Below are positions 5,623 through 13,876 of a stretch of DNA of 13,980 bases, in pieces. The notes under the pieces were generated by a model. The model was not told where the DNA came from. It saw only the letters and a list, made by a program, of their open reading frames with translations, and searched no databases. The translations under genes were made by a program, and so were the position numbers. Each line of letters begins with the position of its first letter. Within the stretch, counting starts at the first letter, position 1. Origin of the DNA: Endomicrobiellum devescovinae (GTDB lineage: Bacteria > Elusimicrobiota > Endomicrobiia > Endomicrobiales > Endomicrobiaceae). The stretch covers positions 1 to 13,980 of the forward strand of contig JAIRSK010000042.1 in the NCBI GenBank assembly GCA_031255495.1, given 5' to 3'.

Positions 5623-8600
5623 AACAAACTTTCAAAACCAAAAGAAAAAATCAGACAGTCTTAATTTTGCAAATTTTGACGCTGTAAAAGTGACTGTTGC
5701 AAGCCCCGAGCAAATAAAGGCTTGGTCTTTCGGCGAAGTAAAAAAGCCGGAAACAATAAATTACAGAACGTTTAAGCCTGAGAGAGACGGGTTGTTCTGC
5801 GATAGAATTTTCGGTCCTACAAAGGATTGGGAATGTCATTGCGGAAAATATAAGTATATAAAGCACAAAGGAACAGTTTGTGATAGGTGTGGCGTGGAAG
5901 TAACTGAATCTAAAGTAAGAAGAGAAAGATTTGGACATATAGATCTTGCCGTTCCTGTAGCTCATTTGTGGTTTTTAAGAAAGCCTCCATCAAGAATTGG
6001 AATTCTTTTGAATATGAAAATTTCTGATCTTGAAAAGGTTGTTTATTATACAAAGTATGTTGTAACGGATAATTTAAAAGATCGAGCAGGCATTTCTTCT
6101 ACTGTTGAAAAAGGCATGCTCTTAAAAGAAGAAGAGTTTGACTTATTCAAATATGGATTCAATAGCCCTGTAGTTAGGGAAGAATTTAAAGGTATTTGTG
6201 ACGGTATAGTTGCAGAAGAAGTTTCTCTTGATTCCGATCCTGCAAAGGCTGTAAAGCAGCTTAAATTATTGGTAAAGTCTCAGGCTGATTTGGCGGGAAT
6301 GTCTTCTGATGAAGCGGCAAAAAGAATTCTTGCCAATATTGAAAAAGGTGATACGTATTACAAAGTATATTTTAAGCCTCATGCAGTCTATTTTTACGGC
6401 GATTTAGATTCTTCAAGCCGCAGCGAAGTAAAGAAGATTCTCTCTGAGAAATTTGAGAAGGGTGGTACTGTCTCTATAACTGAGCATGACAAAAAAATTA
6501 GATTAGAATTTTTTGACATAGAAAAAGATAAAGTTTTCATCGCTTTGAGAAAAGATCCTGACGCTCTTAAAAAATACGAAGGAAATCTTAGAATTGAAAT
6601 TTCTAAAAATGAAATTCCTTTTATGAAGCACTTTTCAAAGCCTGATTGCGTAGTATTGCTTGAAGAAAGTGATATAAAGAACTTCCGTGAAGGTTTTGGT
6701 GACAACTTAAAAGTTGATATAGGAGCTTCTGCAATAAGAAAGCTTCTTTCAGAAATAAATCTGAAAGAAGAGGTAAAAGAGATATACGCTGAGATTAAAA
6801 AGACAAAATCAGATGCAGAAAGAGCAAGACTTATTAGAAAACTTAGAGTTGTTGAAGGGTTTTTAAATTCGGGGACAAGACCTGAATGGATGATTCTTAC
6901 TACTCTTCCTGTAATACCTCCAGATTTGAGACCTTTAGTTGCTTTGGACGGTGGACGATTTGCAACATCTGATTTGAATGACTTGTATAGAAGAATTATA
7001 AACAGAAATAATAGACTTCGCCATATTGAGCAGTTGAAAGCTCCTACTGTTATGATAAATAACGAAAAGAGGCTTTTACAAGAAGCTGTTGATGCTTTGA
7101 TAGATAACGACTCAAGGACAAGACCAGTGACAGGAGCGGGTAATAGGGCTCTTAAATCTTTGTCTGACACTCTTAAAGGAAAGCAAGGACGTTTCAGACA
7201 GAACTTGCTTGGAAAAAGAGTTGACTATTCTGGAAGAAGTGTTATTGTCGTTGGTCCTAACTTGAAACTTAATCAATGTGGTCTTCCAAAAGAGATGGCT
7301 TTGGAACTTTTTAAGCCGTTTATTATAAAGGAACTTATATCGCAAGAAAATGCAACGCTTAAATCTGCAAGAAGACTGCTTGAAAGAGGCGATGCAAAGA
7401 TTTGGAATATTCTTGAAAAAGTTACAAAAAACCACCCTGTTCTTTTGAACAGAGCTCCTACGCTTCATAGGCTTGGAATTCAGGCTTTTGAGCCTGTTTT
7501 GGTTGAAGGTAAATCAATACAACTACATCCTCTTACATGTGCGGCTTTTAACGCAGATTTTGATGGAGATCAGATGGCTGTACATTTACCTATTTCTCTT
7601 GAGGCGCAACTTGAAGCTAAAGTTTTAATGATGGCTACGCGAAATATATTGTCTCCCGCTTCAGGAAAACCTGTAGCTGTTCCTTCTCAAGATATGGTTT
7701 TGGGTAGCTGTTATCTTACGAAAGAAAAGATAGGAGTTCCCGGCGAAGGAAAAATTTTCTCATCTGTTGAAGAAGTTATCAGTGCTTATCAGAGCAAAAA
7801 GATAGACTTGCAAGCTAAGATTAAAGTAATGGGAATTACAAGCATAAGAGATAAAAAATTAAAAGATGACGAGCAGAGTAACGTTTCAAAATGGAAGAAT
7901 TATAAATCTGAAGACGGTAAGGAAGTAATAAATTATACCACCATTGGAAGAGTTATATTTAACGAACAACTTCCAAAAAATGATGACGGTTCTTACTCTT
8001 TGGGTTATCAAAACAAGAGTATGACTAAGAAAGAACTTGGAGCTCTTGTTGATAGATGCTATAAAGAACTCGGACAATTTAAAACTGCTCTTCTTCTTGA
8101 CGAAATTAAGAAGATGGGTTACAAATACGCAACTCTTGCTGGCGTTTCTATTTCTATAGAAGAAATGAAAATTCCTCTAAAGAAAGAGAAGATGATTAAG
8201 GAAGCAAAGATAAAAGTTAAAGAAATTGAAAAACAAGCAAAACTTGGTTTGATAACAGAATCTGAGCGTTACAACAAAATCATAGATATATGGACAAGAG
8301 TTACTGACGAAGTTTCAGATATCATGTTTGACGAGATGAAAAAAGAAGAAACAGAAGCTTATCAGCCGAACGGTAACCGTTTCAACTCAATATTTATGAT
8401 GGCAGACTCTGGAGCTAGAGGTTCAAGACAGCAGGTAAGACAGCTCGCGGGTATGCGCGGACTTATGGCAAAACCTCAAAAGAAGCTTACCGGAGGTATA
8501 GGTGAAATTATAGAAACACCTATTATTTCAAACTTTAGAGAAGGTCTTACGGTTTTGGAGTATTTTATTTCAACTCACGGAGGACGTAAAGGTTTGGCTG

Positions 8601-10354
8601 ATACAGCGTTGAAAACTGCAGAAGCTGGTTATCTTACAAGAAGGCTTGTGGACGTTGCTCACGATGTAGTAGTAAGAGAAAAAGATTGCGGAACCGTAAA
8701 CGGAGTGTTTATTGGAACATTGCGCAGTGGCGACGAAATCGTTGAAAAAATAGACGAACGTGTTATTGGAAGAATAGCTCTTGACAATGTTGTAGATATT
8801 GTCCGTGACGAAGTTATTGTTAAGAGAGGCGAGATGATAACTGCTGAAAAAGCTAAGAAACTTGTTGAAGCGGGTATTGATAAAATTGGTATCAGAAGCG
8901 TTTTAACTTGTGAATCTGAACATGGCGTTTGTGCAAAATGCTATGGAATGAACCCTGCAACAGGCAATCCTGTTGAAGTTGGTGAAGCTGTTGGTATTAT
9001 TGCCGCTCAGTCAATCGGCGAGCCGGGAACTCAGCTTACACTTAGAACGTTCCACATCGGTGGAGCTGCAAGCCGTGTTGTTTCTCGTTCAGAAATTTAT
9101 GCTGAAAACAGTGGTACTGCAGACTATTACAACTTAAAGACCATTCAAAACAGAGATGGCGATACTGTAGTCGTAAGCAGAAATGCGGAGCTTGTTTATA
9201 CAGAAGAGCCTGTCCATAAGAGACAAGTTTATAAAATTCCTTATGGAGCTGTTATTGAAGTTCAAGATGGTAAAAAAGTAGAAGTTAAGATTGATTCTGC
9301 TACAGGTATAAAAAAGAACGTCTTAATAGCAAAATGGGACCCTCATTCTAAGCCGATTATTGCAGAAAATGAAGGAACGATACAGTTTATAGATATAAAA
9401 GACGGTATAACTTTACAGAAAGAGAAATCAAAAATAACAGGTCAAATTGAAAGAGTTATCATTGAACATCCTTCTGAAAGGAAAACTCCAAGAATTGTTA
9501 TTAAAAAAGACAATAAAACGGTCGCGGAATATCCTCTTCCTGTAGATACGACTATTATTGCAAGAGACGGCGACAAGATAAAAGCTGGCGATATTTTGAC
9601 TAAGATTCCTCAAGAAGTTTCAAAGTCAAAAGATATTACTGGAGGTTTACCTAGAGTCGCAGAGCTCTTTGAAGGAAGAAAGCCTAAAAACTCAGCTATT
9701 ATTTCTGAAATTGACGGTATTGTGCATTTGGGCGGAGCTACCGCAAAAGGCAGCGTAAAGGTTGAAGTTGAAAACACTGAAACTAAGATAAAGAAAAACT
9801 ATCTTATTCCTTCAGGACGCCACTTGGTTGTTTACGAAGGAGATAGCGTTAAAGAGGGCGAAGTTATTTCTGATGGAGCATTGAACCCTCACGATATTCT
9901 TAAAGTTAAAGGTCCTAAAGAAGTTCAAGAATACCTAGTTAACGAGATTCAGCAGGTTTACAGGCTTCAGGGCGTAACCATAAACGATAAACATATTGAA
10001 ATTATAGTAAGGCAGATGTTGTCTAGTGTAAGAATAATGGATTCAGGCGACAGTCAGTATTTAAATGGCGAAATCATTTCTAAGCATAGATATGAAGCTG
10101 ATAGGAAAGCCATAAAAGCCAATAATGGAAAGGCTCCCGTTGCGCACCCTATTCTTTTGGGTATAACTAAGGCTTCATTGTCTTCGGATTCATTTATTTC
10201 GGCTGCATCTTTCCAAGAGACAACAAGAATCTTGACTGAAGCTGCTGTTTCAGGTCAAGTTGATCACTTGATAGGATTGAAAGAAAATGTTTCAATAGGA
10301 CATCTTATACCAGCGGGAACAGGTTTAGTTTCAAAAACAGAAAACGATAAATAA
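5615..10354 (+). CDS. rpoC: DNA-directed RNA polymerase subunit beta'
   Basis: The catalytic beta' subunit of RNA polymerase. The product is 1,579 residues, about 170 longer than E. coli. Zinc finger 1 is C74, C76, C89, C92. The Mg-binding loop NADFDGDQ has D648, D650 and D652. Zinc finger 2 is C1025, C1099, C1106, C1109, with spacing identical to E. coli. The trigger loop TLRTFHIGGAASR has H1147 and is followed by an SI3-like domain. The C terminus ends with the KASLSSDSFISAASFQETTR and GRLIPAGTG-type motifs (GHLIPAGTG here). A net insertion of about 184 residues lies between zinc finger 1 and the catalytic loop (about 178-362). The ATG at 5615 overlaps the rpoB stop in ATGGCTAA, with AAAGG at 5596-5600 upstream; a GTG at 5600 has no ribosome-binding site and is less likely. 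Translation is probably coupled to rpoB. Confidence 0.98.
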   Translation: MAKTNFQNQKKKSDSLNFANFDAVKVTVASPEQIKAWSFGEVKKPETINYRTFKPERDGLFCDRIFGPTKDWECHCGKYKYIKHKGTVCDRCGVEVTESKVRRERFGHIDLAVPVAHLWFLRKPPSRIGILLNMKISDLEKVVYYTKYVVTDNLKDRAGISSTVEKGMLLKEEEFDLFKYGFNSPVVREEFKGICDGIVAEEVSLDSDPAKAVKQLKLLVKSQADLAGMSSDEAAKRILANIEKGDTYYKVYFKPHAVYFYGDLDSSSRSEVKKILSEKFEKGGTVSITEHDKKIRLEFFDIEKDKVFIALRKDPDALKKYEGNLRIEISKNEIPFMKHFSKPDCVVLLEESDIKNFREGFGDNLKVDIGASAIRKLLSEINLKEEVKEIYAEIKKTKSDAERARLIRKLRVVEGFLNSGTRPEWMILTTLPVIPPDLRPLVALDGGRFATSDLNDLYRRIINRNNRLRHIEQLKAPTVMINNEKRLLQEAVDALIDNDSRTRPVTGAGNRALKSLSDTLKGKQGRFRQNLLGKRVDYSGRSVIVVGPNLKLNQCGLPKEMALELFKPFIIKELISQENATLKSARRLLERGDAKIWNILEKVTKNHPVLLNRAPTLHRLGIQAFEPVLVEGKSIQLHPLTCAAFNADFDGDQMAVHLPISLEAQLEAKVLMMATRNILSPASGKPVAVPSQDMVLGSCYLTKEKIGVPGEGKIFSSVEEVISAYQSKKIDLQAKIKVMGITSIRDKKLKDDEQSNVSKWKNYKSEDGKEVINYTTIGRVIFNEQLPKNDDGSYSLGYQNKSMTKKELGALVDRCYKELGQFKTALLLDEIKKMGYKYATLAGVSISIEEMKIPLKKEKMIKEAKIKVKEIEKQAKLGLITESERYNKIIDIWTRVTDEVSDIMFDEMKKEETEAYQPNGNRFNSIFMMADSGARGSRQQVRQLAGMRGLMAKPQKKLTGGIGEIIETPIISNFREGLTVLEYFISTHGGRKGLADTALKTAEAGYLTRRLVDVAHDVVVREKDCGTVNGVFIGTLRSGDEIVEKIDERVIGRIALDNVVDIVRDEVIVKRGEMITAEKAKKLVEAGIDKIGIRSVLTCESEHGVCAKCYGMNPATGNPVEVGEAVGIIAAQSIGEPGTQLTLRTFHIGGAASRVVSRSEIYAENSGTADYYNLKTIQNRDGDTVVVSRNAELVYTEEPVHKRQVYKIPYGAVIEVQDGKKVEVKIDSATGIKKNVLIAKWDPHSKPIIAENEGTIQFIDIKDGITLQKEKSKITGQIERVIIEHPSERKTPRIVIKKDNKTVAEYPLPVDTTIIARDGDKIKAGDILTKIPQEVSKSKDITGGLPRVAELFEGRKPKNSAIISEIDGIVHLGGATAKGSVKVEVENTETKIKKNYLIPSGRHLVVYEGDSVKEGEVISDGALNPHDILKVKGPKEVQEYLVNEIQQVYRLQGVTINDKHIEIIVRQMLSSVRIMDSGDSQYLNGEIISKHRYEADRKAIKANNGKAPVAHPILLGITKASLSSDSFISAASFQETTRILTEAAVSGQVDHLIGLKENVSIGHLIPAGTGLVSKTENDK

Positions 10355-10371
10355 ATTATTTGAGGAAAACA

Positions 10372-10755
10372 ATGCCAACGATTAATCAGTTGATTGCAGA
10401 CGGAAGAAAAGATGTAACAAGAAAAACAAAATCACCGGCTCTTAAGAATTGCCCACAAAGAAGAGGCGTCTGTACAAGAGTTTACACAACAACTCCTAAG
10501 AAACCTAATTCAGCTTTAAGAAAAGTTGCAAGAGTAAGACTTACTTCAGGATATGAAGTTTCTTCATATATTCCTGGAGTGGGACACAATCTTCAGGAAC
10601 ACTCTTTGGTTCTTATCCGCGGCGGACGTGTAAAAGACTTACCGGGTGTGCGTTATCACATTGTTAGGGGAACTTTAGACACAACTGGAGTTGACGGTCG
10701 TAAACAGAGCAGAAGCAAGTATGGAGCAAAGAAAGGAAAAGCTGCGGCTAAGTAA
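10372..10755 (+). CDS. rpsL: 30S ribosomal protein S12
   Basis: S12 lies at the decoding centre and controls accuracy. The 127-residue product carries the two streptomycin-related loops intact: TTTPKKPNSALRKV (about 39-52) and GGRVKDLPGVRYH (about 83-95). The lysines and the proline whose mutations give resistance are present, so nothing suggests streptomycin resistance in this protein. The aspartate in VKDLP is the residue commonly methylthiolated. The ATG at 10372 is preferred because TGAGGA (10361-10366) lies 5 nt before it; a TTG at 10360 would absorb that site. It begins 17 nt after the rpoC stop with no terminator between, so rpoBC and rpsL-rpsG probably share a transcript. Confidence 0.97.
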   Translation: MPTINQLIADGRKDVTRKTKSPALKNCPQRRGVCTRVYTTTPKKPNSALRKVARVRLTSGYEVSSYIPGVGHNLQEHSLVLIRGGRVKDLPGVRYHIVRGTLDTTGVDGRKQSRSKYGAKKGKAAAK

Positions 10756-10799
10756 TTAAATAATAAACAGACATAAATAAATTTAAGAGGTATTAGTAA

Positions 10800-11279
10800 A
10801 TGCCACGTAAAGCGTTAAAACCAAAAGAAAAAAGAGGAATGCCGTCGCCAGATTCAAAATATGGTTCAGTAGTTATAGCAAGGTTTATAAGCAAATTGAA
10901 CTTTGAAGGCAAAAAAAGTACTGCAGAATCAATAGTATATGATTCTTTTGACATAATAAAAGAAAGAACAGGAGAAGATCCGGTTGCAGTTTTTAACAGA
11001 GCTTTGGAAAATATAAGACCTCTTCTTGAAGTAAGACCTCGCAGAGTTGGTGGAGCAACATATCAAGTTCCCATGGAAGTTCCTTTAACTCGTTCCATGA
11101 CTCTTGCTATTAATTGGCTCATAGAAATTTCTAGAAGCAAAACCGGCAAACCTATGTGTGAAAGGCTCGCACAAGAAATAATTGATGGCAGTAAAAAAGA
11201 AGGGGCTGCTATGAAAAAGAGAGAAGATACGCATAAGATGGCGGAGGCGAATAAAGCCTTTGCTCACTATAGATGGTGA
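10800..11279 (+). CDS. rpsG: 30S ribosomal protein S7
   Basis: S7 nucleates assembly of the 30S head and contacts tRNA at the E site. The product is 159 residues, near the usual 155-157. It begins MPRKALKPK, has the DPVAVFNRALENIRPLLEVR helix region (about 60-79), the RRVGGATYQVP beta-hairpin (about 81-91), and ends HYRW as the short form of the protein usually does. AAGAGG (10785-10790) lies 9 nt before the ATG. It sits 44 nt after rpsL. fusA, the usual next gene, is displaced by about 500 bp that include a repeat, a promoter and a small lipoprotein-like gene. Confidence 0.97.
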   Translation: MPRKALKPKEKRGMPSPDSKYGSVVIARFISKLNFEGKKSTAESIVYDSFDIIKERTGEDPVAVFNRALENIRPLLEVRPRRVGGATYQVPMEVPLTRSMTLAINWLIEISRSKTGKPMCERLAQEIIDGSKKEGAAMKKREDTHKMAEANKAFAHYRW

Positions 11280-11301
11280 TTTTGCTTTAATATTTTTTGT
11301 T

Positions 11302-11355
11302 TATGCTTCGTTGTGCTGCTCCTCTTAGCAGGAGTCGCCTAAATTTAAAATACTT
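11302..11355 (+). repeat. Intergenic repeat-like element, copy B
   Basis: TATGCTTCG (11302-11310) and a 22-nt block (11334-11355) match copy A after rplJ (1200-1208 and 1220-1241), the longer block with one mismatch. The core between the matches differs in sequence and length (23 nt here, 11 nt in copy A) and forms its own CTCCT/AGGAG hairpin. Conserved flanks around a variable, hairpin-forming core in two unrelated spacers suggest a dispersed non-coding element. Confidence 0.55.
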
Positions 11356-11403
11356 CACTCTTTCCGTGTGAAGTTACAAGTTGTTAAGCATTGCTTCGCT
11401 CTT

Positions 11404-11423
11404 AAAAGTAGATAAAAGTAGAT
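11404..11423 (+). repeat. Tandem 10-bp direct repeat
   Basis: AAAAGTAGAT occurs twice head to tail with no mismatch (11404-11413 and 11414-11423), just upstream of the promoter at 11436. It may be a simple slippage duplication. A paired regulator site is possible but unsupported. Confidence 0.6.
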
Positions 11424-11435
11424 ACTTCGTTAAGT

Positions 11436-11464
11436 TTGATTTTTTTGTTATTTGTACATATAAT
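11436..11464 (+). promoter_or_regulatory. Sigma70-type promoter upstream of lipoprotein-like gene and fusA
   Basis: TTGATT (11436-11441, 4/6 match) and a perfect TATAAT (11459-11464) are 17 bp apart. The start would fall near 11471, about 37 nt before the small ORF at 11508. With no clear terminator before fusA, it could also drive fusA and tuf separately from rpsL-rpsG. Confidence 0.6.
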
Positions 11465-11507
11465 GTTGTAGCATTAAATAATTTGTATATTGTTGTAGCC
11501 TGAGATT

Positions 11508-11687
11508 ATGCTAAATAGAGTAATTTTGTTATTGGTATTGGTTTTATTAGTTTTGTACTCAGGGTGTGCTTTAATTGGCGATCCATATTCTTATAGAGAT
11601 GATCCTAACTTTATAGATGGAAGGTATGAAAGAAGACCTTCTGAGGATTTGAAGCATTATCAAGAAGGTACTCGTATGAAACGTTAG
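11508..11687 (+). CDS. Small putative lipoprotein (59 aa)
   Basis: I do not recognise the family. The product starts MLNR, has an unbroken hydrophobic run of 13 residues (V5-Y17), then S-G-C with Cys20, followed by a short polar, charged tail (21-59) rich in Asp, Tyr and Arg. This is the layout of a lipoprotein signal peptide with lipidation at Cys20, giving a mature peptide of only 40 residues. Tyr at the -3 position is atypical for a lipobox, so signal peptidase II cleavage is likely rather than certain. The ribosome-binding site is weak (GAG at 11502-11504, 3 nt away), suggesting low expression. A promoter with a perfect -10 box stands upstream. Leucine codons are nearly all TTA/TTG. It lies between rpsG and fusA, where most bacteria have no gene. 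A role in the cell envelope is only an inference from the signal. Confidence 0.6.
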   Translation: MLNRVILLLVLVLLVLYSGCALIGDPYSYRDDPNFIDGRYERRPSEDLKHYQEGTRMKR

Positions 11688-11779
11688 TTAAGAGCTGCAA
11701 TAATTCATTTAAAATGAAGAATAAATTATCAGTGGTGTCTTAATGATGTCTAGTTTTTAATAAAAGAAAAGGGAAGAAA

Positions 11780-13861
11780 ATGGCTAGAGAATATCCGTTA
11801 AATAAGATTAGAAATTTTGGAATTGCGGCTCACATTGATGCTGGCAAGACTACAACTACAGAAAGAATTCTGTACTATACTGGAAGAACTCATAAAATTG
11901 GCGAGGTGCATGAAGGTGCTGCAACTATGGACTGGATGGAGCAGGAAAAGGAAAGAGGTATCACAATTACTTCTGCCGCTACGTATTGCAGATGGCAAGA
12001 CATGCAGTTTAACATTATAGATACGCCCGGACACGTTGACTTTACCGCAGAAGTAGAAAGATCTTTGAGAGTGTTAGACGGAGCTGTTGTAGTTTTTGAC
12101 TCGGGCAACGGCGTAGAGCCTCAGTCTGAAACTGTTTGGAGACAGGCTGATAAGTATGGAGTTCCAAGAATTGTTTTCTCAAACAAAATGGATAAAATCG
12201 GAGCAGATTTTTTTATGGTTGTAAATGACATAAGAGAAAAGCTCGGTGCAGTACCTCTTCCTATTCAGATTCCTATCGGAGCAGAATCAAATTTCCAAGG
12301 CATAATAGACTTAGTAACGATGAAAGCTCATATATGGTCAGGCGAAGAGCTTGGTGCAAAGTTTGAAATAGTGGATATTCCTAAAGAATTAGAAGAAAAG
12401 TCCCATCATATGAGAAGCGAAATGATAGAGCTTCTCGCCGATTACAGCGATGAAGTAATGAACAACTTTATGGAAGGCAAAGATTCTACTGTAGTCCAGC
12501 TAAAACAAGCTATTAGAAAAGCAACCCTTGAAATAAAATTGATACCTGTTCTTTGTGGAACAGCATTTAAAAACAAAGGTGTACAGCCTATGTTAGATGC
12601 TGTATGCGATTATCTTCCTTCTCCACTTGACAGAAAGGCTTTTAAAGGAACAAATCTCGAAACAGGCGAAACAGACAGCAGAGAAGTTGATGATAAAGCG
12701 CCTTTTAGTGCTTTGGCATTTAAAATTCAGGCAGATCCATATATTGGAAAACTTACATATTTCAGAGTCTATTCTGGTACGCTAGAAAGCGGTTCTTACG
12801 TTTACAATCCATGTAAAAATACAAAGGAAAGAATTTCTCGCATAGTGCGTATGCATTCTAACAACAGAGAGGAAGTAAAATCTGTTAATGCGGGAGATAT
12901 TGCTGCTGCAGTAGGTTTAAAAAATACAAGCACTGGGGATACTCTTTGCGATGAAGAACATCCTATATTGCTTGAGTCTATGGACTTTCCAGAGCCTGTT
13001 ATAGACGTTGCTATTGAGCCTAAATCAAAAGCTGATGAAGAAAAACTTGGTATTGCTTTAAGCAGACTTGCTGAAGAAGATCCGACGTTTAGGGTAAGAA
13101 CAAACGAAGAAACTAACCAGACGATTATCGCAGGCATGGGCGAGCTTCATCTTGAAATTCTCGTAGATAGAATGAAAAGAGAATTTAATGTTCAAGCAAA
13201 CGTGGGGCGTCCTCAAGTTGCTTACAGAGAAACAATTAAGAAGATGACGGAAGCAGAATCAAAATATATCAGACAGACTGGCGGACGAGGTCAGTATGGA
13301 CACGTTATACTTACTGTTGAGCCTCAAGAACCTGGTAAATGTTATGAATTTGTAAACAAAATTGTGGGTGGCGTAATTCCCAGAGAATATATTCCAGCAA
13401 TTGACAAAGGGATAAAAGAAGCAATGACTGCTGGAACCTTAGCAGGTTATCCTGTTGTGGACGTTAAAGTTACGGTTATAGACGGATCTTTCCATGAAGT
13501 TGATTCTTCGGAAATGGCATTTAAGATTGCAGGGTCTATGGCTTTCAAAGATGCTTGCAAAAAGGCAAATCCTGTTATTTTGGAACCTATAATGAGAACA
13601 GAAGTGGTTGTTCCTGAAGAATATATGGGCGATGTTATCGGAGACTTAAATTCAAGACGTGGAAAGATTGCCAGTATGGAATCAAAAAATAAAGTTCAGC
13701 ATATAAAAGCAAATGTTCCTCTCGCAGAGATGTTCGGTTATTCTACATCGCTTCGTTCTCTTACTCAAGGAAGAGGAAACTACAGCATGGAACCTTCTCA
13801 CTATGAAGAAGTTCCTAGACAAATTGCTGATAAAATATTAGAAAAAACAACAAAAGCATAA
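11780..13861 (+). CDS. fusA: Translation elongation factor G
   Basis: EF-G is the GTPase that drives tRNA-mRNA translocation and, with RRF, ribosome recycling. The 693-residue product is standard length. GTPase motifs: AHIDAGKTTTT (17-27), RGITIT switch I (59-64), DTPGH switch II with H85, and NKMD (135-138). Domains III-V follow, with GGRGQYGHV early in domain IV and the DGSFHEVDSSE loop near H572 at the domain IV tip that enters the decoding centre. It is the canonical translocase length; an EF-G2 or TetM-like paralogue is unlikely given the str-operon position next to tuf. GGGAAG (11771-11776) lies 3 nt before the ATG. It follows the small lipoprotein-like gene by 92 bp and precedes tuf by 15 nt. 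Confidence 0.97.
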   Translation: MAREYPLNKIRNFGIAAHIDAGKTTTTERILYYTGRTHKIGEVHEGAATMDWMEQEKERGITITSAATYCRWQDMQFNIIDTPGHVDFTAEVERSLRVLDGAVVVFDSGNGVEPQSETVWRQADKYGVPRIVFSNKMDKIGADFFMVVNDIREKLGAVPLPIQIPIGAESNFQGIIDLVTMKAHIWSGEELGAKFEIVDIPKELEEKSHHMRSEMIELLADYSDEVMNNFMEGKDSTVVQLKQAIRKATLEIKLIPVLCGTAFKNKGVQPMLDAVCDYLPSPLDRKAFKGTNLETGETDSREVDDKAPFSALAFKIQADPYIGKLTYFRVYSGTLESGSYVYNPCKNTKERISRIVRMHSNNREEVKSVNAGDIAAAVGLKNTSTGDTLCDEEHPILLESMDFPEPVIDVAIEPKSKADEEKLGIALSRLAEEDPTFRVRTNEETNQTIIAGMGELHLEILVDRMKREFNVQANVGRPQVAYRETIKKMTEAESKYIRQTGGRGQYGHVILTVEPQEPGKCYEFVNKIVGGVIPREYIPAIDKGIKEAMTAGTLAGYPVVDVKVTVIDGSFHEVDSSEMAFKIAGSMAFKDACKKANPVILEPIMRTEVVVPEEYMGDVIGDLNSRRGKIASMESKNKVQHIKANVPLAEMFGYSTSLRSLTQGRGNYSMEPSHYEEVPRQIADKILEKTTKA

Positions 13862-13876
13862 GGGGAAAATAAAAAA

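Larger units (their letters stand above)
11280..11435 (+). other. rpsG downstream spacer with hairpins, no terminator recognised
   Basis: About 230 bp separate rpsG from the next small gene; this part holds no coding signal I can support. Two small hairpins are visible: CTCCT/AGGAG (11319-11323 with 11330-11334, 6-nt loop; an overlapping CTGCT/AGCAG is an alternative) and ACTTCAC/GTGAAGT (11352-11358 with 11368-11374, 9-nt loop). Neither is followed by a T-run. The repeat copy B and a tandem 10-mer also lie here. Termination after rpsG is possible but not shown by the sequence. Confidence 0.5.

Noticed and set aside
6394..7170. 258-codon open frame on the - strand
   Set aside because: It lies entirely antisense to rpoC, is Ser/Phe/Leu-rich as expected from the complement of Lys/Glu-rich codons, and shows no recognisable family.
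10360..10371. TTG at 10360 as the rpsL start
   Set aside because: It absorbs the TGAGGA ribosome-binding site; the ATG at 10372 gives the normal MPTINQL N terminus.
10489..10660. Possible streptomycin-resistance changes in S12
   Set aside because: The PKKPNS and VKDLPG loops have the usual sensitive-type residues.
11817..12020. Small overlapping frame within fusA on the + strand
   Set aside because: It is a shifted reading of the conserved EF-G GTPase domain without its own ribosome-binding site.
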